A stretch of 64,000 nt of DNA from Pseudomonas protegens CHA0 (lineage in GTDB: Bacteria > Pseudomonadota > Gammaproteobacteria > Pseudomonadales > Pseudomonadaceae): positions 931,001 through 995,000 of the forward strand of contig NC_021237.1 of the NCBI RefSeq assembly GCF_000397205.1, given 5' to 3'. Below the pieces are notes generated by a model. It did no database searches, was not told the origin of the DNA, and saw only the letters and a program-made list of their open reading frames with translations. Position 1 is the first letter of the stretch; each line of letters opens with the position of its first letter. Made by a program: the position numbers and the translations under genes. Of this stretch, positions 19,769-31,778 are shown one piece after another.

Positions 19769-19961
19769 TACAATCGCTGTTGGCTAGGGTAAAAGCCTTG
19801 TGCTCGGTGTGTCAATTTGCCGCCCTAAAACTTTTGTCGAATGCGCTATGGCGCGGGCATCTGATCGGTGCAAATGGCCGTGTTCTGACAGGTGTTGGCG
19901 CGCCATGAATAGGCCAGAATAGAGCCCCCCGGCGAAGGGTCGGGAGGGTGGAGAGTGAGTT

Positions 19962-20729
19962 ATGGGGTTTGATCAGATACGCCAGCGCCGTTTGTCCGAC
20001 GATATCGTCGAGCGTCTGGAAGGGATGATTCTTGAAGGCACCTTGACGGCCGGCGAGCGGCTGCCAGCCGAGCGGGCACTGGCCGAGCAGTTCGGTGTCT
20101 CTCGGCCCTCACTGCGCGAGGCGATCCAGAAACTCACGGCCAAGGGGTTGCTGATCAGTCGTCAGGGCGGTGGCAACTATGTGGTGGAATCCCTGGGCTC
20201 GACCTTCAGCGATCCACTGCTGCACCTGCTGGAAAACAACACCGATGCCCAGCGCGACCTGCTGGAGTTCCGGCATACGCTGGAAGCGTCCTGCGCCTAT
20301 TACGCGGCGCTGCGGGCGACGGCAGTGGATCGTGAGCGACTGACTCAAGCCTTCGAGGAGTTGCAGGATTGTTATTCCCGTTCCGACGATGTCAGTCGTA
20401 TCGAGGAGGGTGCGGCGGATGCCAAGTTCCACTTGGCGATTGCCGAGGCCAGCCACAACGCCGTGCTGCTGCACACCATCCGCGGGCTGTTCGACCTGCT
20501 CAAACGCAACGTGGTGACCAACATCGGTGGCATGTACAAGCAGCGCACGGAAACCCGCGACATGCTGATCAGCCAGCACCGCGACCTGTACCAGGCAATT
20601 ATCGAAGGGCGGGCCGAAGAGGCGCGGGAAATCTCCAGCCGTCACATTCTCTATGTGCAGGAAGTGCTCGAAGAAGTGCGTCAGGAAGTGCAGCGAGTGG
20701 CCCGGGCCGAACGGCGCAAGGGCATGTAA
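19962..20729 (+). CDS. lldR: Lactate-responsive GntR/FadR-type repressor LldR
   Basis: 255 residues. The winged helix-turn-helix is at about 10-75 (LPAERALAEQFGVSRPSLRE, SRQGGGNYV), and an FCD ligand domain fills 95-235 (EFRHTLEASCAYYAALRA; KFHLAIAEASHN, a metal-binding histidine region). It represses lldP-lutABC-dld and is released by lactate. Divergent from lldP across the palindrome at 19752. Confidence 0.93.
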   Translation: MGFDQIRQRRLSDDIVERLEGMILEGTLTAGERLPAERALAEQFGVSRPSLREAIQKLTAKGLLISRQGGGNYVVESLGSTFSDPLLHLLENNTDAQRDLLEFRHTLEASCAYYAALRATAVDRERLTQAFEELQDCYSRSDDVSRIEEGAADAKFHLAIAEASHNAVLLHTIRGLFDLLKRNVVTNIGGMYKQRTETRDMLISQHRDLYQAIIEGRAEEAREISSRHILYVQEVLEEVRQEVQRVARAERRKGM

Positions 20730-20735
20730 TGCAAA

Positions 20736-20789
20736 TCGCCGGCAAGCCGGCTCCTACCTGGGTGTTGTAGGAGCCGGCTTACCGGCGAA
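20736..20789. repeat. REP hairpin between lldR and smpB
   Basis: CGCCGGCAAGCCGGCTCCTAC and its inverse GTAGGAGCCGGCTTACCGGCG face each other around a short loop. It belongs to a different REP sequence family from the pair at 577-674. It separates two convergent genes and can act as a terminator. Confidence 0.8.
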
Positions 20790-20810
20790 AGCGACCTCAA
20801 GGCAGGAAGA

Positions 20811-21293
20811 TCAGTCTTCCTTGCCCTTGGTCCGCACCGCGCGCTGCAGCTCGCGATCGGAGTCGCGCTCGCGTTCGGTATGTCGCTTGTCGTATTCCTT
20901 CTTGCCCTTGCCCAGTGCGATTTCACACTTGATCAGGTGCTTGCTCCAGTAGAGCGAAAGGCACACGCAGGCGTAACCCTTCTGCTGCACGGCGGCAAAC
21001 AGCTTTTCCAGCTCGCGCTGGTTGAGCAGCAGCTTGCGCGAGCGCGTCGGGTCGGCGATGACGTGGGTGCTGGCGGTGGTCAATGGTGTGAAGTGGCTGC
21101 CGAGCAACCAGGCTTCACCATCCTTGAGCAGCACATAACTGTCCACCAGCTGTGCCTTGCCTGCACGCAGACTCTTTACTTCCCAGCCGGCCAGGACCAT
21201 GCCAGCCTCGAACCGATGTTCGATGAAGTAATCGTGACGCGCCTTTTTATTTTGCGCGATGGTCCCTGTTGGGTGTTTCTTCTGTTTAGCCAT
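20811..21293 (-). CDS. smpB: SsrA-binding protein SmpB
   Basis: 160 residues, the normal length. It begins with [20 protein letters not shown], contains [19 protein letters not shown] and ends in the basic tail that mimics the codon-anticodon duplex ([20 protein letters not shown]). It carries tmRNA to stalled ribosomes. Its partner ssrA is at 11121-11514 on the same strand. Confidence 0.97.
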   Translation of the reverse strand: MAKQKKHPTGTIAQNKKARHDYFIEHRFEAGMVLAGWEVKSLRAGKAQLVDSYVLLKDGEAWLLGSHFTPLTTASTHVIADPTRSRKLLLNQRELEKLFAAVQQKGYACVCLSLYWSKHLIKCEIALGKGKKEYDKRHTERERDSDRELQRAVRTKGKED

Positions 21294-21410
21294 AGGGGCG
21301 GCATTATAGGGAGTTGCGCGCGCGTCGGCTACGGTGACGCAGCGTGCTTGAGCAGGTTGATTGAATCCCGGACAATGCTGCCTCTTTTTTTTCGGTTGGG
21401 CGCGTTAACG

Positions 21411-22814
21411 ATGTCGACAGACAGGGTCTCTGTCCACGGCGGCTGGGCAAGCCGCTGGGTCTTTATACTCGCTGCAACTGGTTCGGCCGTGGGCCTGGGG
21501 AGCATCTGGAAATTCCCCTACATGGTCGGCGTCTATGGTGGTGGTGCCTTTGTTCTGGTGTTTCTGGCGTGTATTGCGCTGATCGGGTTGCCGGTGATGC
21601 TGGCGGAAACCCTGATTGGCCGTCGTGCGCGTCAAAGCCCGGCGAATGCCCTGAAGGTGCTGGCCCTGGAGGCCGGGCATTCGGCCAAGTGGTCCTGGGG
21701 CGCCTTTGCCGGAATGATCACGGCGTTGCTGATTCTCTCCTTCTACAGCGTGGTGGGTGGTTGGTCCCTGGACTACATCATCGATATGGGGCGTGGCGAC
21801 TTCCAAGGGGTTGCGGCGGACCAGGTCGGGGCATATTTCGCTGCAGTGACTGCCGATCCCTGGCGCCTGACCTTGTGGCACACGCTGTTCATGCTGCTGT
21901 CGGCGCTGGTGATTGCCAAGGGTGTGGTGGCCGGGCTTGAGCGCAGCCTGCGGGTCATGATGCCGCTGCTGTTCGTGATGTTGCTGGTGCTGCTGGGCTA
22001 CAGCATGACCACCGGGCATTTCATGCAGGGCCTGCACTTCATGTTCGACTTCAGCCTGGAGCGTTTGCTCGACGGGCTGTTGCCAGCCATGGGGCACGCG
22101 TTCTTTTCCCTCAGCGTGGGAGTGGGCTCGATCATGATCTACGGCGCCTACATGCCCAAGCATTCGTCCCTGGCTGGCACCGTGGTCGGGGTGGCGCTGC
22201 TGGATACCTTCGTTTCGCTGGTGGCTGGTATGGCCCTGTTCCCCATTGTATTTGCCGCCGGGCTGAACCCCAGCGAAGGGCCGGGGCTGATGTTCATCAG
22301 CCTGCCGTTTGCCTTCGGGAATGTGGCGTTCGGCCAGCTTATGGGCGTAGTGTTCTTTATCCTGGTGGCGATCGCTGCCTGGAGTTCGGCCATTTCCTTG
22401 TTGGAGCCGATGGTGGCTTATCTCGTCGAGAGGACTAAAATCCGCCGCGGCTGGGTGACATTCTGGCTGGCGTTCAGTTGCTGGTTCGTGGGATTGGGAA
22501 CGGTGTTCTCTTTCAACATCTGGCAACAGGCCAAATTTTTCGTGAACGAAGGCGGCGTTTTTCATCTCTACCAATGGGGCGCGGCCGGCGGTCTGGACTT
22601 CTTTGGTGTGATCGACTTTTTCACCTCGCGGATCATGTTGCCTCTTGGCGGTTTGTGCTTCGTGGTATTTGCAGGTTGGGTGATGGGCCGTGAGGCAGTT
22701 CGTGATGAGCTGTCGTTACGTAGCCCGCTGTTGTTCGCTCTGGCCTTGTTTTTGATGCGCTATGTGGCGCCCGTCGGCATTCTTGTGGTGTTTGCCGCCC
22801 AGTTGTGGAAATGA
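21411..22814 (+). CDS. Sodium-dependent transporter of the SNF/NSS family
   Basis: 467 residues with about 11-12 membrane segments. The N-terminus WASRWVFILAATGSAVGLGS followed by IWKFPY is the signature of neurotransmitter:sodium symporters; the GSAVGLGS unwound region binds Na+ and substrate. Substrate is likely an amino acid, not predictable further. The start at 21411 was chosen because it places the signature at the usual distance; an ATG at 21375 is possible. Only 7 bases before ratA. Confidence 0.92.
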   Translation: MSTDRVSVHGGWASRWVFILAATGSAVGLGSIWKFPYMVGVYGGGAFVLVFLACIALIGLPVMLAETLIGRRARQSPANALKVLALEAGHSAKWSWGAFAGMITALLILSFYSVVGGWSLDYIIDMGRGDFQGVAADQVGAYFAAVTADPWRLTLWHTLFMLLSALVIAKGVVAGLERSLRVMMPLLFVMLLVLLGYSMTTGHFMQGLHFMFDFSLERLLDGLLPAMGHAFFSLSVGVGSIMIYGAYMPKHSSLAGTVVGVALLDTFVSLVAGMALFPIVFAAGLNPSEGPGLMFISLPFAFGNVAFGQLMGVVFFILVAIAAWSSAISLLEPMVAYLVERTKIRRGWVTFWLAFSCWFVGLGTVFSFNIWQQAKFFVNEGGVFHLYQWGAAGGLDFFGVIDFFTSRIMLPLGGLCFVVFAGWVMGREAVRDELSLRSPLLFALALFLMRYVAPVGILVVFAAQLWK

Positions 22815-22821
22815 AGCTCAC

Positions 22822-23256
22822 ATGACGACCCATATTCAACGTTCGGCCCTTCTGCCCTATCCGGCGCAGTTCCTTTACGATCTGGTCAATGACGTGGCCC
22901 GGTACCCGGAGTTTCTGCCCTGGTGCTCGTCGGCCGAGGTGCTGGAAAGCAGCGAAGAGCGGATGCGCGCGAGCCTGGCGGTGGCCAAGGGCGGCATGAG
23001 TCAGCGCTTCGTGACCTGCAACAATCTGGTGCCGGGGCAGTCGATCGAGATGAATCTGGAGGAGGGGCCATTCAATCAGTTGCATGGCGTGTGGGTGTTC
23101 AAGCCGCTGGGCGAGAAGGCCTGCAAGATCAGCCTTGATCTGTCTTTCGATTATGCGGGGCCCTTGGTTCGAGCGACCTTGGGGCCGCTGTTCAACCAGG
23201 CGGCGAATACTCTGGTGGACGCTTTCTGCCAGCGGGCCAAGCAGTTGCATGGCTGA
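22822..23256 (+). CDS. ratA: RatA / Coq10-like START-domain protein
   Basis: 144 residues, a single polyketide-cyclase/START domain: IQRSALLPYPAQFLYDLVND then VARYPEFLPWC, the family hallmark. The E. coli homologue was described as a ribosome-association toxin, but the family is also the bacterial counterpart of ubiquinone-binding Coq10, the more general role. Overlaps rnfH by 8 bases, the usual gene pair. Confidence 0.93.
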   Translation: MTTHIQRSALLPYPAQFLYDLVNDVARYPEFLPWCSSAEVLESSEERMRASLAVAKGGMSQRFVTCNNLVPGQSIEMNLEEGPFNQLHGVWVFKPLGEKACKISLDLSFDYAGPLVRATLGPLFNQAANTLVDAFCQRAKQLHG

Positions 23257-23563
23257 GTCGATGATTTCGATTGAGGTGGCCTACGCGGCTGTCGATCGCC
23301 AGGCGTTGATCAGTGTGCAGGTGCCCCAGGGGTCGACGCTGCGTGCAGCCTTGCAGGCTTCAGCCATCGGGCAGCAATTTCCCGAACTGGATCTGGCGGC
23401 TTGTCCGGTGGGGATCTTCGGCAAGCAGGTCAGTGACCCTGAACAGCATGTGATTCAGGCGGGGGATCGGATCGAGGTCTATCGCCCATTGCTGGCCGAT
23501 CCGAAAGAGGTTCGGCGTCTGCGGGCGGCGAAAGCGGCCGAGGCACGCAAGCGCGAATCGTGA
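23249..23563 (+). CDS. rnfH: RnfH-family ubiquitin-like protein
   Basis: 104 residues, beta-grasp fold: ISIEVAYAAVDRQALISVQV followed by VGIFGKQVSDPEQHVIQAGD and RIEVYRPLLADPKEVRR with a basic tail. Function is not settled; it is nearly always next to ratA. The ATG at 23249 lies inside the end of ratA. Confidence 0.92.
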   Translation: MAESMISIEVAYAAVDRQALISVQVPQGSTLRAALQASAIGQQFPELDLAACPVGIFGKQVSDPEQHVIQAGDRIEVYRPLLADPKEVRRLRAAKAAEARKRES

Positions 23564-23581
23564 TTGATGGTGACAGGCAAT

Positions 23582-23610
23582 AAAAAGCCCGGGCATGCCC
23601 GGGCTTTTTT
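23582..23610. terminator. Bidirectional terminator between rnfH and bamE
   Basis: AAAAA-GCCCGGGC-AT-GCCCGGGC-TTTTTT: an 8-bp GC stem flanked by A and T runs, serving both convergent genes. Confidence 0.93.
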
Positions 23611-23623
23611 ATTTCGCCACAAA

Positions 23624-24151
23624 TTATTCCGGCGAAGTATCCAGTGGTTCAGGCGTAGGAACTGGCACGGTTTTCACGCCATCTACGTCCTTCTGGATCT
23701 GGTCGAGCAGCGAGCCAGGCTTGGCTGGTTTCTCGGCTTTTGGTTTCTCGACGTTCTCGGCAGGCGCTGTCACGGTGTTGGCGCTGTCCTTGCCCAGCAG
23801 GGCTTCGTCGCGGCTTACACCCGGCATGAAGTCACCGGCCAAGCTGACCAACTGGTCGTTGCCGTTGAAGATCAGGCTCACGCGTTCCTGTTGGCGTTCA
23901 CCACCACCAGGCTGCAGGCTGTAGAGATAATCCCAGCGATCGGCATGGAACGTGTCGGTCAACAGAGGGTTGCCCATGATAAACCGCACTTGCCGTCGGG
24001 TCATTCCGGGGCGCAACTGGTCTATCATGTCCTGCGTGACGACATTGCCCTGCTGGATGTCGATTTTGTAAACCCCGGGGAATGAACAACCGGCGAGTGC
24101 GAGCAGTCCCACGAAGGTGAAACTGGTTAGCAAGAGCTTGGTGTTTTGCAT
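23624..24151 (-). CDS. bamE: Outer-membrane assembly lipoprotein BamE (SmpA/OmlA)
   Basis: 175 residues. A lipoprotein signal with LALAGC places the lipidated cysteine at 22. The conserved core follows: [27 protein letters not shown] and DRWDYLYSL. It stabilises the BAM complex at the inner face of the outer membrane. The C-terminal ~50 residues are proline/lysine-rich and disordered-looking, longer than in E. coli. Divergent from fur, as in other pseudomonads. Confidence 0.96.
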   Translation of the reverse strand: MQNTKLLLTSFTFVGLLALAGCSFPGVYKIDIQQGNVVTQDMIDQLRPGMTRRQVRFIMGNPLLTDTFHADRWDYLYSLQPGGGERQQERVSLIFNGNDQLVSLAGDFMPGVSRDEALLGKDSANTVTAPAENVEKPKAEKPAKPGSLLDQIQKDVDGVKTVPVPTPEPLDTSPE

Positions 24152-24249
24152 CGGTGGGCGACTTCCACTATCTTGGCTGGGACAACGTAAACCCCGATCA
24201 TACCCGCATTAAGAGAAGCTGCGAAGCAGCATCGGCGAGAAAGCTGACC

Positions 24250-24654
24250 ATGGTTGAAAATAGCGAACTACGTAAAGCCGGCCTCAAAGTGACTCTGCCA
24301 CGAGTCAAAATTCTACAAATGCTCGATTCCACCGAGCAGCGGCACATGAGCGCCGAGGATGTCTACAAGGCGCTGATGGAAGCTGGTGAGGATGTGGGTC
24401 TGGCCACGGTTTACCGTGTACTGACTCAATTCGAAGCAGCCGGACTGGTGGTACGCCATAATTTTGATGGCGGTCACGCTGTATTCGAGCTGGCGGATGG
24501 CGGTCACCACGACCATATGGTCAACGTGGAGTCTGGTGAAGTGATCGAATTCTTCGACGAAGAAATCGAAAAGCTTCAGAAGGCGATTGTCGAAAAGCAC
24601 GGTTTCGAGTTGGTGGATCACAATCTTGTGCTGTACGTGCGCAAGAAGAAGTAA
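24250..24654 (+). CDS. fur: Ferric uptake regulator Fur
   Basis: 134 residues. Winged helix 1-82 (LRKAGLKVTLPRVKILQML; GLATVYRVLTQFEAAGLVV), then the dimer domain with the metal ligands HHDHM and, at the end, LVDHNLVLYV. It represses iron-uptake genes when Fe2+ is bound. It contains no cysteine at all; position 92, cysteine in many Fur proteins, reads N in MVNVESGEV. The ATG at 24250 is the standard Fur start (MVENSELRKAGLK). Confidence 0.98.
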   Translation: MVENSELRKAGLKVTLPRVKILQMLDSTEQRHMSAEDVYKALMEAGEDVGLATVYRVLTQFEAAGLVVRHNFDGGHAVFELADGGHHDHMVNVESGEVIEFFDEEIEKLQKAIVEKHGFELVDHNLVLYVRKKK

Positions 24655-24688
24655 GCCCCTCACGCGGCGTTTATCGTCGTGAAACGAT

Positions 24689-24714
24689 CGAAGGCGACCC
24701 TAGGGTCGCCTTCG
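24689..24714. terminator. Palindromic terminator between fur and recN
   Basis: CGAAGGCGACCCTAGGGTCGCCTTCG is a perfect 26-bp palindrome followed by GTGTTTTG. It serves the convergent ends of fur and recN. Confidence 0.85.
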
Positions 24715-24748
24715 TGTTTTGTGCCTATATAAAAGAAGCGCTGAAGGT

Positions 24749-26422
24749 TCAGGCCTTGGCGGTCACCACCATTTTCTTGGCGTGGGCCAGAGACTCCTTG
24801 GTCAGGTCGATGCCGCCGAGCATCCGCGCCACCTCCTCGACCCTCTCATTCTTGCCCAGCTTGGATACTGCGGTATGAGTGGCATCGCTGCCGCGCACCT
24901 TGTGCACGAACAGATGCTGATGCCCCTGGGCGGCGACTTGCGGCAGGTGTGTCACGGTCAATACCTGGCCGCGTTCGCCGAGGCGGCGCAGCAGCTGGCC
25001 GACGATCTCGGCTGTCGGGCCGCCAATCCCCACGTCGACTTCGTCGAATACCAATGTGGGAACCCGCGAGGTCTGCGCGGTGATGACTTGGATCGCCAGG
25101 CTGATACGTGACAGCTCACCGCCGGACGCGACTTTCGCCAGGGCCTTGAGGGGTTGCCCGGGGTTGGCACTGACCAGCAGTTCCACCTGCTCCAGGCCGT
25201 TGGGCAGCAGTTCATCGCTGCTGTTGGCGCGCAGCTCGATGGTGAAGCGCCCTCCGGGCATGCCCAGGCGCTGGATCTCCTGCTCCACTGCGCTGGCCAG
25301 GCTGGTCGCGGCCTGCTGGCGCAACTGACTCAGTTCCTGGGCTTTCTCCTGATAATGACGAGCGAAGGATTGCAGCTCTTCGCCCAGCCGTTCGATGGAT
25401 TCGTCATTGGCGTCCAGAGTCTCTATTTCATCCAGCAGGGTTTGCTGCATGGCAGCGAGTTCGAAGGGCTGGATGCGATGCTTGCGCGCCAGGGTATAGA
25501 TGGCGTCGAGGCGTTCTTCGAGTTGTTGCAGGCGTGCCGGATCAGCGTCGAAGTGGTCAAGGAAACGATTCAACTCGCCCACGGCTTCTTCGACCTGGAT
25601 CTGCGCGCTGGCCAGCAGGTTGGTGGCCTCGCCCAGGGAATCCGAGGAGTTGCCGATGCTCGACAGGCGGTTGAGGCTGACAGTCAGGGCGTTCAGGACA
25701 TTGCCTGAATCACTTTCGCTGCATTGCTCCACCACCTGGCGGCAGATGCCCAGCAGGGTTTCGGCATTGGTCAGGTTCTTGTGCTCCTGCTCCAGCTGTT
25801 CGAGTTCATTTTCCCCGAGCCCCAGGTTTTCCAGTTCTTCGAGCTGGTAGCTGAGCAGTTGATGGCGAGCGCGCTGCTCGTCGCCGGAGTTGGACAGGCG
25901 CTCCAGCTCCAGGCGGGTCTGGCGCCAGCGCTGCGCAGCCAGTTGCACCTGGCGCGCCAGGTCGGTTGCGCCGGCGTACTCATCCAGTAGGCGCCTATGG
26001 GTATCGGTCTTGAGCAGCGACTGGTGTTCATGCTGGCTGTGGATATCGATCAGCAGTTCGCCCAGGGCTTTCAAGTCTCCGAGCGGGCAGGGCGTACCGT
26101 TGATATAGCCGCGGGAACGTCCTTCTGCCGTGATGACCCGACGCAGGATGCACGGGCCGTCAGTGTCCAGGTCACGCTCGGCCAGCCAGGCGTGGGCCTC
26201 GGGGATATCCGCCAGATCGAAGGTGGCGAGGATATCGGCCTTGTCGGCTCCGGGGCGTACCACGCCGCTGTCGGCACGATCACCCAGGGTCAGGCCGAGC
26301 GCGTCGAGCATGATCGACTTGCCGGCACCGGTCTCGCCGGTAATGACGCTCATCCCGCGATCGAGTTCCAGATCCAGGTGTTCGACGATGGCGTAATTGT
26401 GTACGGACAGGTGCACCAGCAT
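24749..26422 (-). CDS. recN: DNA repair protein RecN
   Basis: 557 residues, SMC-like. Walker A is near the N-terminus (VITGETGAGKSIMLDALGL), long coiled coils fill the middle, and the signature/Walker B region is near the end (ASGGELSRISLAIQV, LVFDEVDVGIGGPTAE). It acts in double-strand-break repair. Start at 26422 (LVHLSVHNYAIVEHLDLE) fits the family; an upstream extension is non-homologous. RecN genes are usually LexA-regulated; I did not identify an unambiguous SOS box. Confidence 0.97.
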   Translation of the reverse strand: MLVHLSVHNYAIVEHLDLELDRGMSVITGETGAGKSIMLDALGLTLGDRADSGVVRPGADKADILATFDLADIPEAHAWLAERDLDTDGPCILRRVITAEGRSRGYINGTPCPLGDLKALGELLIDIHSQHEHQSLLKTDTHRRLLDEYAGATDLARQVQLAAQRWRQTRLELERLSNSGDEQRARHQLLSYQLEELENLGLGENELEQLEQEHKNLTNAETLLGICRQVVEQCSESDSGNVLNALTVSLNRLSSIGNSSDSLGEATNLLASAQIQVEEAVGELNRFLDHFDADPARLQQLEERLDAIYTLARKHRIQPFELAAMQQTLLDEIETLDANDESIERLGEELQSFARHYQEKAQELSQLRQQAATSLASAVEQEIQRLGMPGGRFTIELRANSSDELLPNGLEQVELLVSANPGQPLKALAKVASGGELSRISLAIQVITAQTSRVPTLVFDEVDVGIGGPTAEIVGQLLRRLGERGQVLTVTHLPQVAAQGHQHLFVHKVRGSDATHTAVSKLGKNERVEEVARMLGGIDLTKESLAHAKKMVVTAKA

Positions 26423-26591
26423 TAAGGCCGCTCCCAAACTAGATGTCTGGTTATTTATACAGTGTTTTGTTTCGAGCTGACAATGCTTTCCCTTAGCTCG
26501 ATTTGCTTGGTCGTTCTGGCTTTTTAGTGCGCTCGGTAATGTCCACATACAGGATTTATCGGGTCGGAACGACTTTTGCTGTGGCTGCGGA

Positions 26592-26619
26592 CTTGAACCT
26601 TGAAAATGCGACCCCATAT
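26592..26619 (+). promoter_or_regulatory. Sigma-32 (RpoH) promoter of grpE-dnaK
   Basis: CTTGAA at 26592-26597 and CCCCATAT at 26612-26619, separated by 14 bases, match the heat-shock consensus CTTGAA-N13/14-CCCCATNT almost base for base. The grpE start is 54 bases downstream. Confidence 0.88.
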
Positions 26620-26672
26620 AGCTGGGCAGAAGAGTGAGCCCGGCTCACAGACGATATTGAAAGGAGAATTTC

Positions 26673-27239
26673 ATGGCTGACGAACAGACGCTGGATACGC
26701 AAAATCTAGACGCCAATCAGGCTCCCGAGGCATCGGGTGATGACCTGGCGGCTCGTGTACAAGTGCTCGAAGAGCAACTGGCTGGCGCGCAGGATCAGGC
26801 TTTGCGTGTTGCTGCCGATCTGCAGAACGTCCGCCGCCGCGCTGAGCAGGACGTGGAGAAAGCTCACAAATTCGCGCTGGAGAAGTTTGCCGGCGACCTG
26901 CTGCCGGTGATCGACAGCCTGGAACGTGGCCTGGAGCTGTCCAACCCGGACGACGAAAGCATCCGCCCGATGCGTGAAGGCATCGAGCTGACCTTGAAGA
27001 TGTTCCACGACACCCTCAAGCGTTATCAGCTGGAAGCCATCGATCCACACGGCGAACCCTTCAACGCTGAACAGCATCAGGCCATGGCCATGCAGGAAAG
27101 CGCGGATGTCGAGCCGAACAGTGTTCTGAAAGTGTTCCAGAAGGGCTACCAGCTCAACGGTCGCCTGCTGCGCCCGGCCATGGTCGTGGTCAGCAAGGCT
27201 CCTGCACCGGTTTCGCCTTCGATTGACGAAAAGGCTTGA
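26673..27239 (+). CDS. grpE: Nucleotide exchange factor GrpE
   Basis: 188 residues: long N-terminal coiled coil ([20 protein letters not shown]) then a four-helix bundle and beta-wing ([36 protein letters not shown]). Releases ADP from DnaK. An AAGGAG site precedes the ATG. First gene of the heat-shock operon. Confidence 0.98.
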   Translation: MADEQTLDTQNLDANQAPEASGDDLAARVQVLEEQLAGAQDQALRVAADLQNVRRRAEQDVEKAHKFALEKFAGDLLPVIDSLERGLELSNPDDESIRPMREGIELTLKMFHDTLKRYQLEAIDPHGEPFNAEQHQAMAMQESADVEPNSVLKVFQKGYQLNGRLLRPAMVVVSKAPAPVSPSIDEKA

Positions 27240-27341
27240 AAACGGCTGTAGAGCCCCCATTTATCAGTCAAGCGTTTAAGTGCTACCGCAGTTTGCCACC
27301 ACAGCTGCGGCATCCAAATCCAAAGTTTCGGGAGAGTTAAC

Positions 27342-29258
<1,917 letters not shown>

Positions 29259-29580
29259 TGGCTTGTTGGTCGGCCGGTTGACTGCCTTCGGGCGGTGACT
29301 GGTAGGATGTCGCCGCGCGGGAGCTTGCTCCCGCGTTGGCGTGTCTGGAGTCAGCGAAATTTTGACGGCGTACAAGCTCCGTTTGTGCGCTGGCGGTCGG
29401 GTCGGAGAAGCTCCTGCTTTCCGGCTGTGATGACCGCAATGGTCGGCCCGCAACCGGGTTGGCTTTCCAAGACCAGGATCGTTGAATTGACGTGAGTTGG
29501 GTCCGGGCCTGTATTGGGGCTCAGCGAGTTTGGCAGAGCTCAGGAGGGTTTGCCGGACGTCCTTAAGAGTGCAAAGACTT
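29259..29580. other. dnaK-dnaJ intergenic region with a REP unit
   Basis: 322 bases without a gene. A single REP-like palindrome CGCGGGAGCTTGCTCCCGCG lies at about 29317-29336. No sigma-32 promoter is evident, so dnaJ may be read through from the dnaK transcript or from an unseen promoter. The palindrome may lower dnaJ expression relative to dnaK. Confidence 0.7.
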
Positions 29581-30705
29581 ATGGCAAAGCGTGACTATTA
29601 CGAAGTGTTGGGTGTGGAGCGTGGCTCCAGCGATGCGGAGCTGAAAAAGGCTTACCGTCGTTTGGCGATGAAGCATCACCCGGACCGTAATCCCGGCGAC
29701 AAAGCGTCGGAAGACATGTTCAAGGAGGCCAACGAGGCCTACGAAGTACTGTCCGATTCCAGCAAGCGTGCCGCGTATGACCAGTACGGCCACGCTGGTG
29801 TCGACCCGAGCATGGGTGGCGGGGGTGCCGGCTTCGGCGGGCAGAACTTCTCCGATATCTTCGGTGACGTGTTCAGTGATTTCTTCGGTGGCGGTCGCGG
29901 CGGTTCCCGTGGCGGTGCGCAACGCGGCAGCGACCTGCGTTACACCCTGGAGTTGAACCTGGAAGAGGCGGTGCGTGGCACCACGGTGAATATCCGTGTG
30001 CCGACACTGGTCAACTGCAAGCCATGCGATGGTTCGGGCGCCAAGAAGGGGTCTTCCCCTGTCACTTGTCCGACCTGTGGCGGTATTGGTCAGGTGCGCA
30101 TGCAGCAGGGTTTCTTCTCGGTGCAGCAGACCTGCCCGCGCTGCCATGGCCAGGGCAAGATCATTTCCGATCCGTGCGATTCGTGCCACGGCGAAGGTCG
30201 GGTCGAAGAGTACAAGACGCTGTCGGTGAAAGTGCCGGCAGGTGTCGATACCGGCGACCGTATTCGCCTGTCCGGCGAAGGCGAGGCGGGGACCCAGGGT
30301 GGCCCGACTGGCGACCTGTATGTGGTGATCAATGTGCGTGAGCACGCGATCTTCCAGCGCGACGGCAAGCACCTGTTCTGTGAAGTGCCCATCAGCTTCG
30401 TAGATGCGGCGTTGGGTGGCGAGCTGGAGATTCCGACCCTGGACGGTCGGGTCAAGCTGAAGATCCCAGAGGGAACACAGACCGGCAAGCAGTTCCGGAT
30501 TCGTGGCAAGGGCGTTGCTCCCGTGCGTGGCGGCGGTGCCGGCGACCTGATGTGCCGGGTTGCGGTGGAGACGCCAGTGAACCTGAGTCGTCGTCAGCGC
30601 GAGCTGCTGGAAGAGTTGCGTGGTTCGCTGGACGACGACAATTCTCACTCGCCGAAAACTACCGGCTGGTTCGAGGGCGTCAAGCGCTTCTTCGGCGACC
30701 TGTAA
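29581..30705 (+). CDS. dnaJ: Hsp40 co-chaperone DnaJ
   Basis: 374 residues. J domain with HPD at 33-35, a Gly/Phe-rich linker ([19 protein letters not shown]), then four CxxCxGxG zinc repeats ([32 protein letters not shown]) and the C-terminal substrate domain. Start at 29581 ([12 protein letters not shown]). Confidence 0.99.
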   Translation: MAKRDYYEVLGVERGSSDAELKKAYRRLAMKHHPDRNPGDKASEDMFKEANEAYEVLSDSSKRAAYDQYGHAGVDPSMGGGGAGFGGQNFSDIFGDVFSDFFGGGRGGSRGGAQRGSDLRYTLELNLEEAVRGTTVNIRVPTLVNCKPCDGSGAKKGSSPVTCPTCGGIGQVRMQQGFFSVQQTCPRCHGQGKIISDPCDSCHGEGRVEEYKTLSVKVPAGVDTGDRIRLSGEGEAGTQGGPTGDLYVVINVREHAIFQRDGKHLFCEVPISFVDAALGGELEIPTLDGRVKLKIPEGTQTGKQFRIRGKGVAPVRGGGAGDLMCRVAVETPVNLSRRQRELLEELRGSLDDDNSHSPKTTGWFEGVKRFFGDL

Positions 30706-30712
30706 GGAGTAA

Positions 30713-31522
<810 letters not shown>

Positions 31523-31531
31523 GATGCATCT

Positions 31532-31566
31532 GAAGTGGGGTTGAGGCTGTCCTTCAACCCCACTTC
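31532..31566 (+). terminator. Strong hairpin after dapB
   Basis: GAAGTGGGGTTGA pairs perfectly with TCAACCCCACTTC around an 8-9 base loop. No T run follows, so it may stabilise the mRNA end or terminate weakly. Confidence 0.6.
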
Positions 31567-31579
31567 GTACCGCTAGGCG

Positions 31580-31778
31580 ATGTTCTGTCGCATTCCTCTG
31601 CCTTTAGGGCTCATTAGCGGTGGACCGAAAAAGCCTTTTTCTGTAAGCTACAGCTTTAGTGTGTCCACTAAAAGCGCGCAGATAATTCGACGAAGAAGCG
31701 GGGTGACGTGTCTATACGTCATTCCGCTTTTTTGCAACCTGCGATCGCCCTTTCAGGCTCTATTTACGGGAGGTCTTC
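31580..31778 (+). promoter_or_regulatory. carA leader with arginine codons and an intrinsic terminator (putative attenuator)
   Basis: An open frame from the ATG at 31580 runs to 31786, across the carA start codon. It contains ATA ATT CGA CGA AGA (Ile-Ile-Arg-Arg-Arg) at about 31683-31697, all but one rare codons here. Immediately after, AAGCGG...CCGCTT with inner TGACGT/ACGTCA forms a stem-loop ended by six T (31696-31733). A smaller hairpin, TTTAGTG/CACTAAA, precedes it (31655-31672). The layout, a run of codons for the pathway's end product overlapping a terminator stem, is that of translation-controlled attenuation by arginine. Only part of the frame may be translated. Confidence 0.55.

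Noticed and set aside
22822..23563. A RatA-RnfH (RatB-like) toxin-antitoxin pair
   Set aside because: Conserved core gene pair; the START fold is better explained as a ubiquinone-binding Coq10-type protein. No toxin evidence in the sequence.
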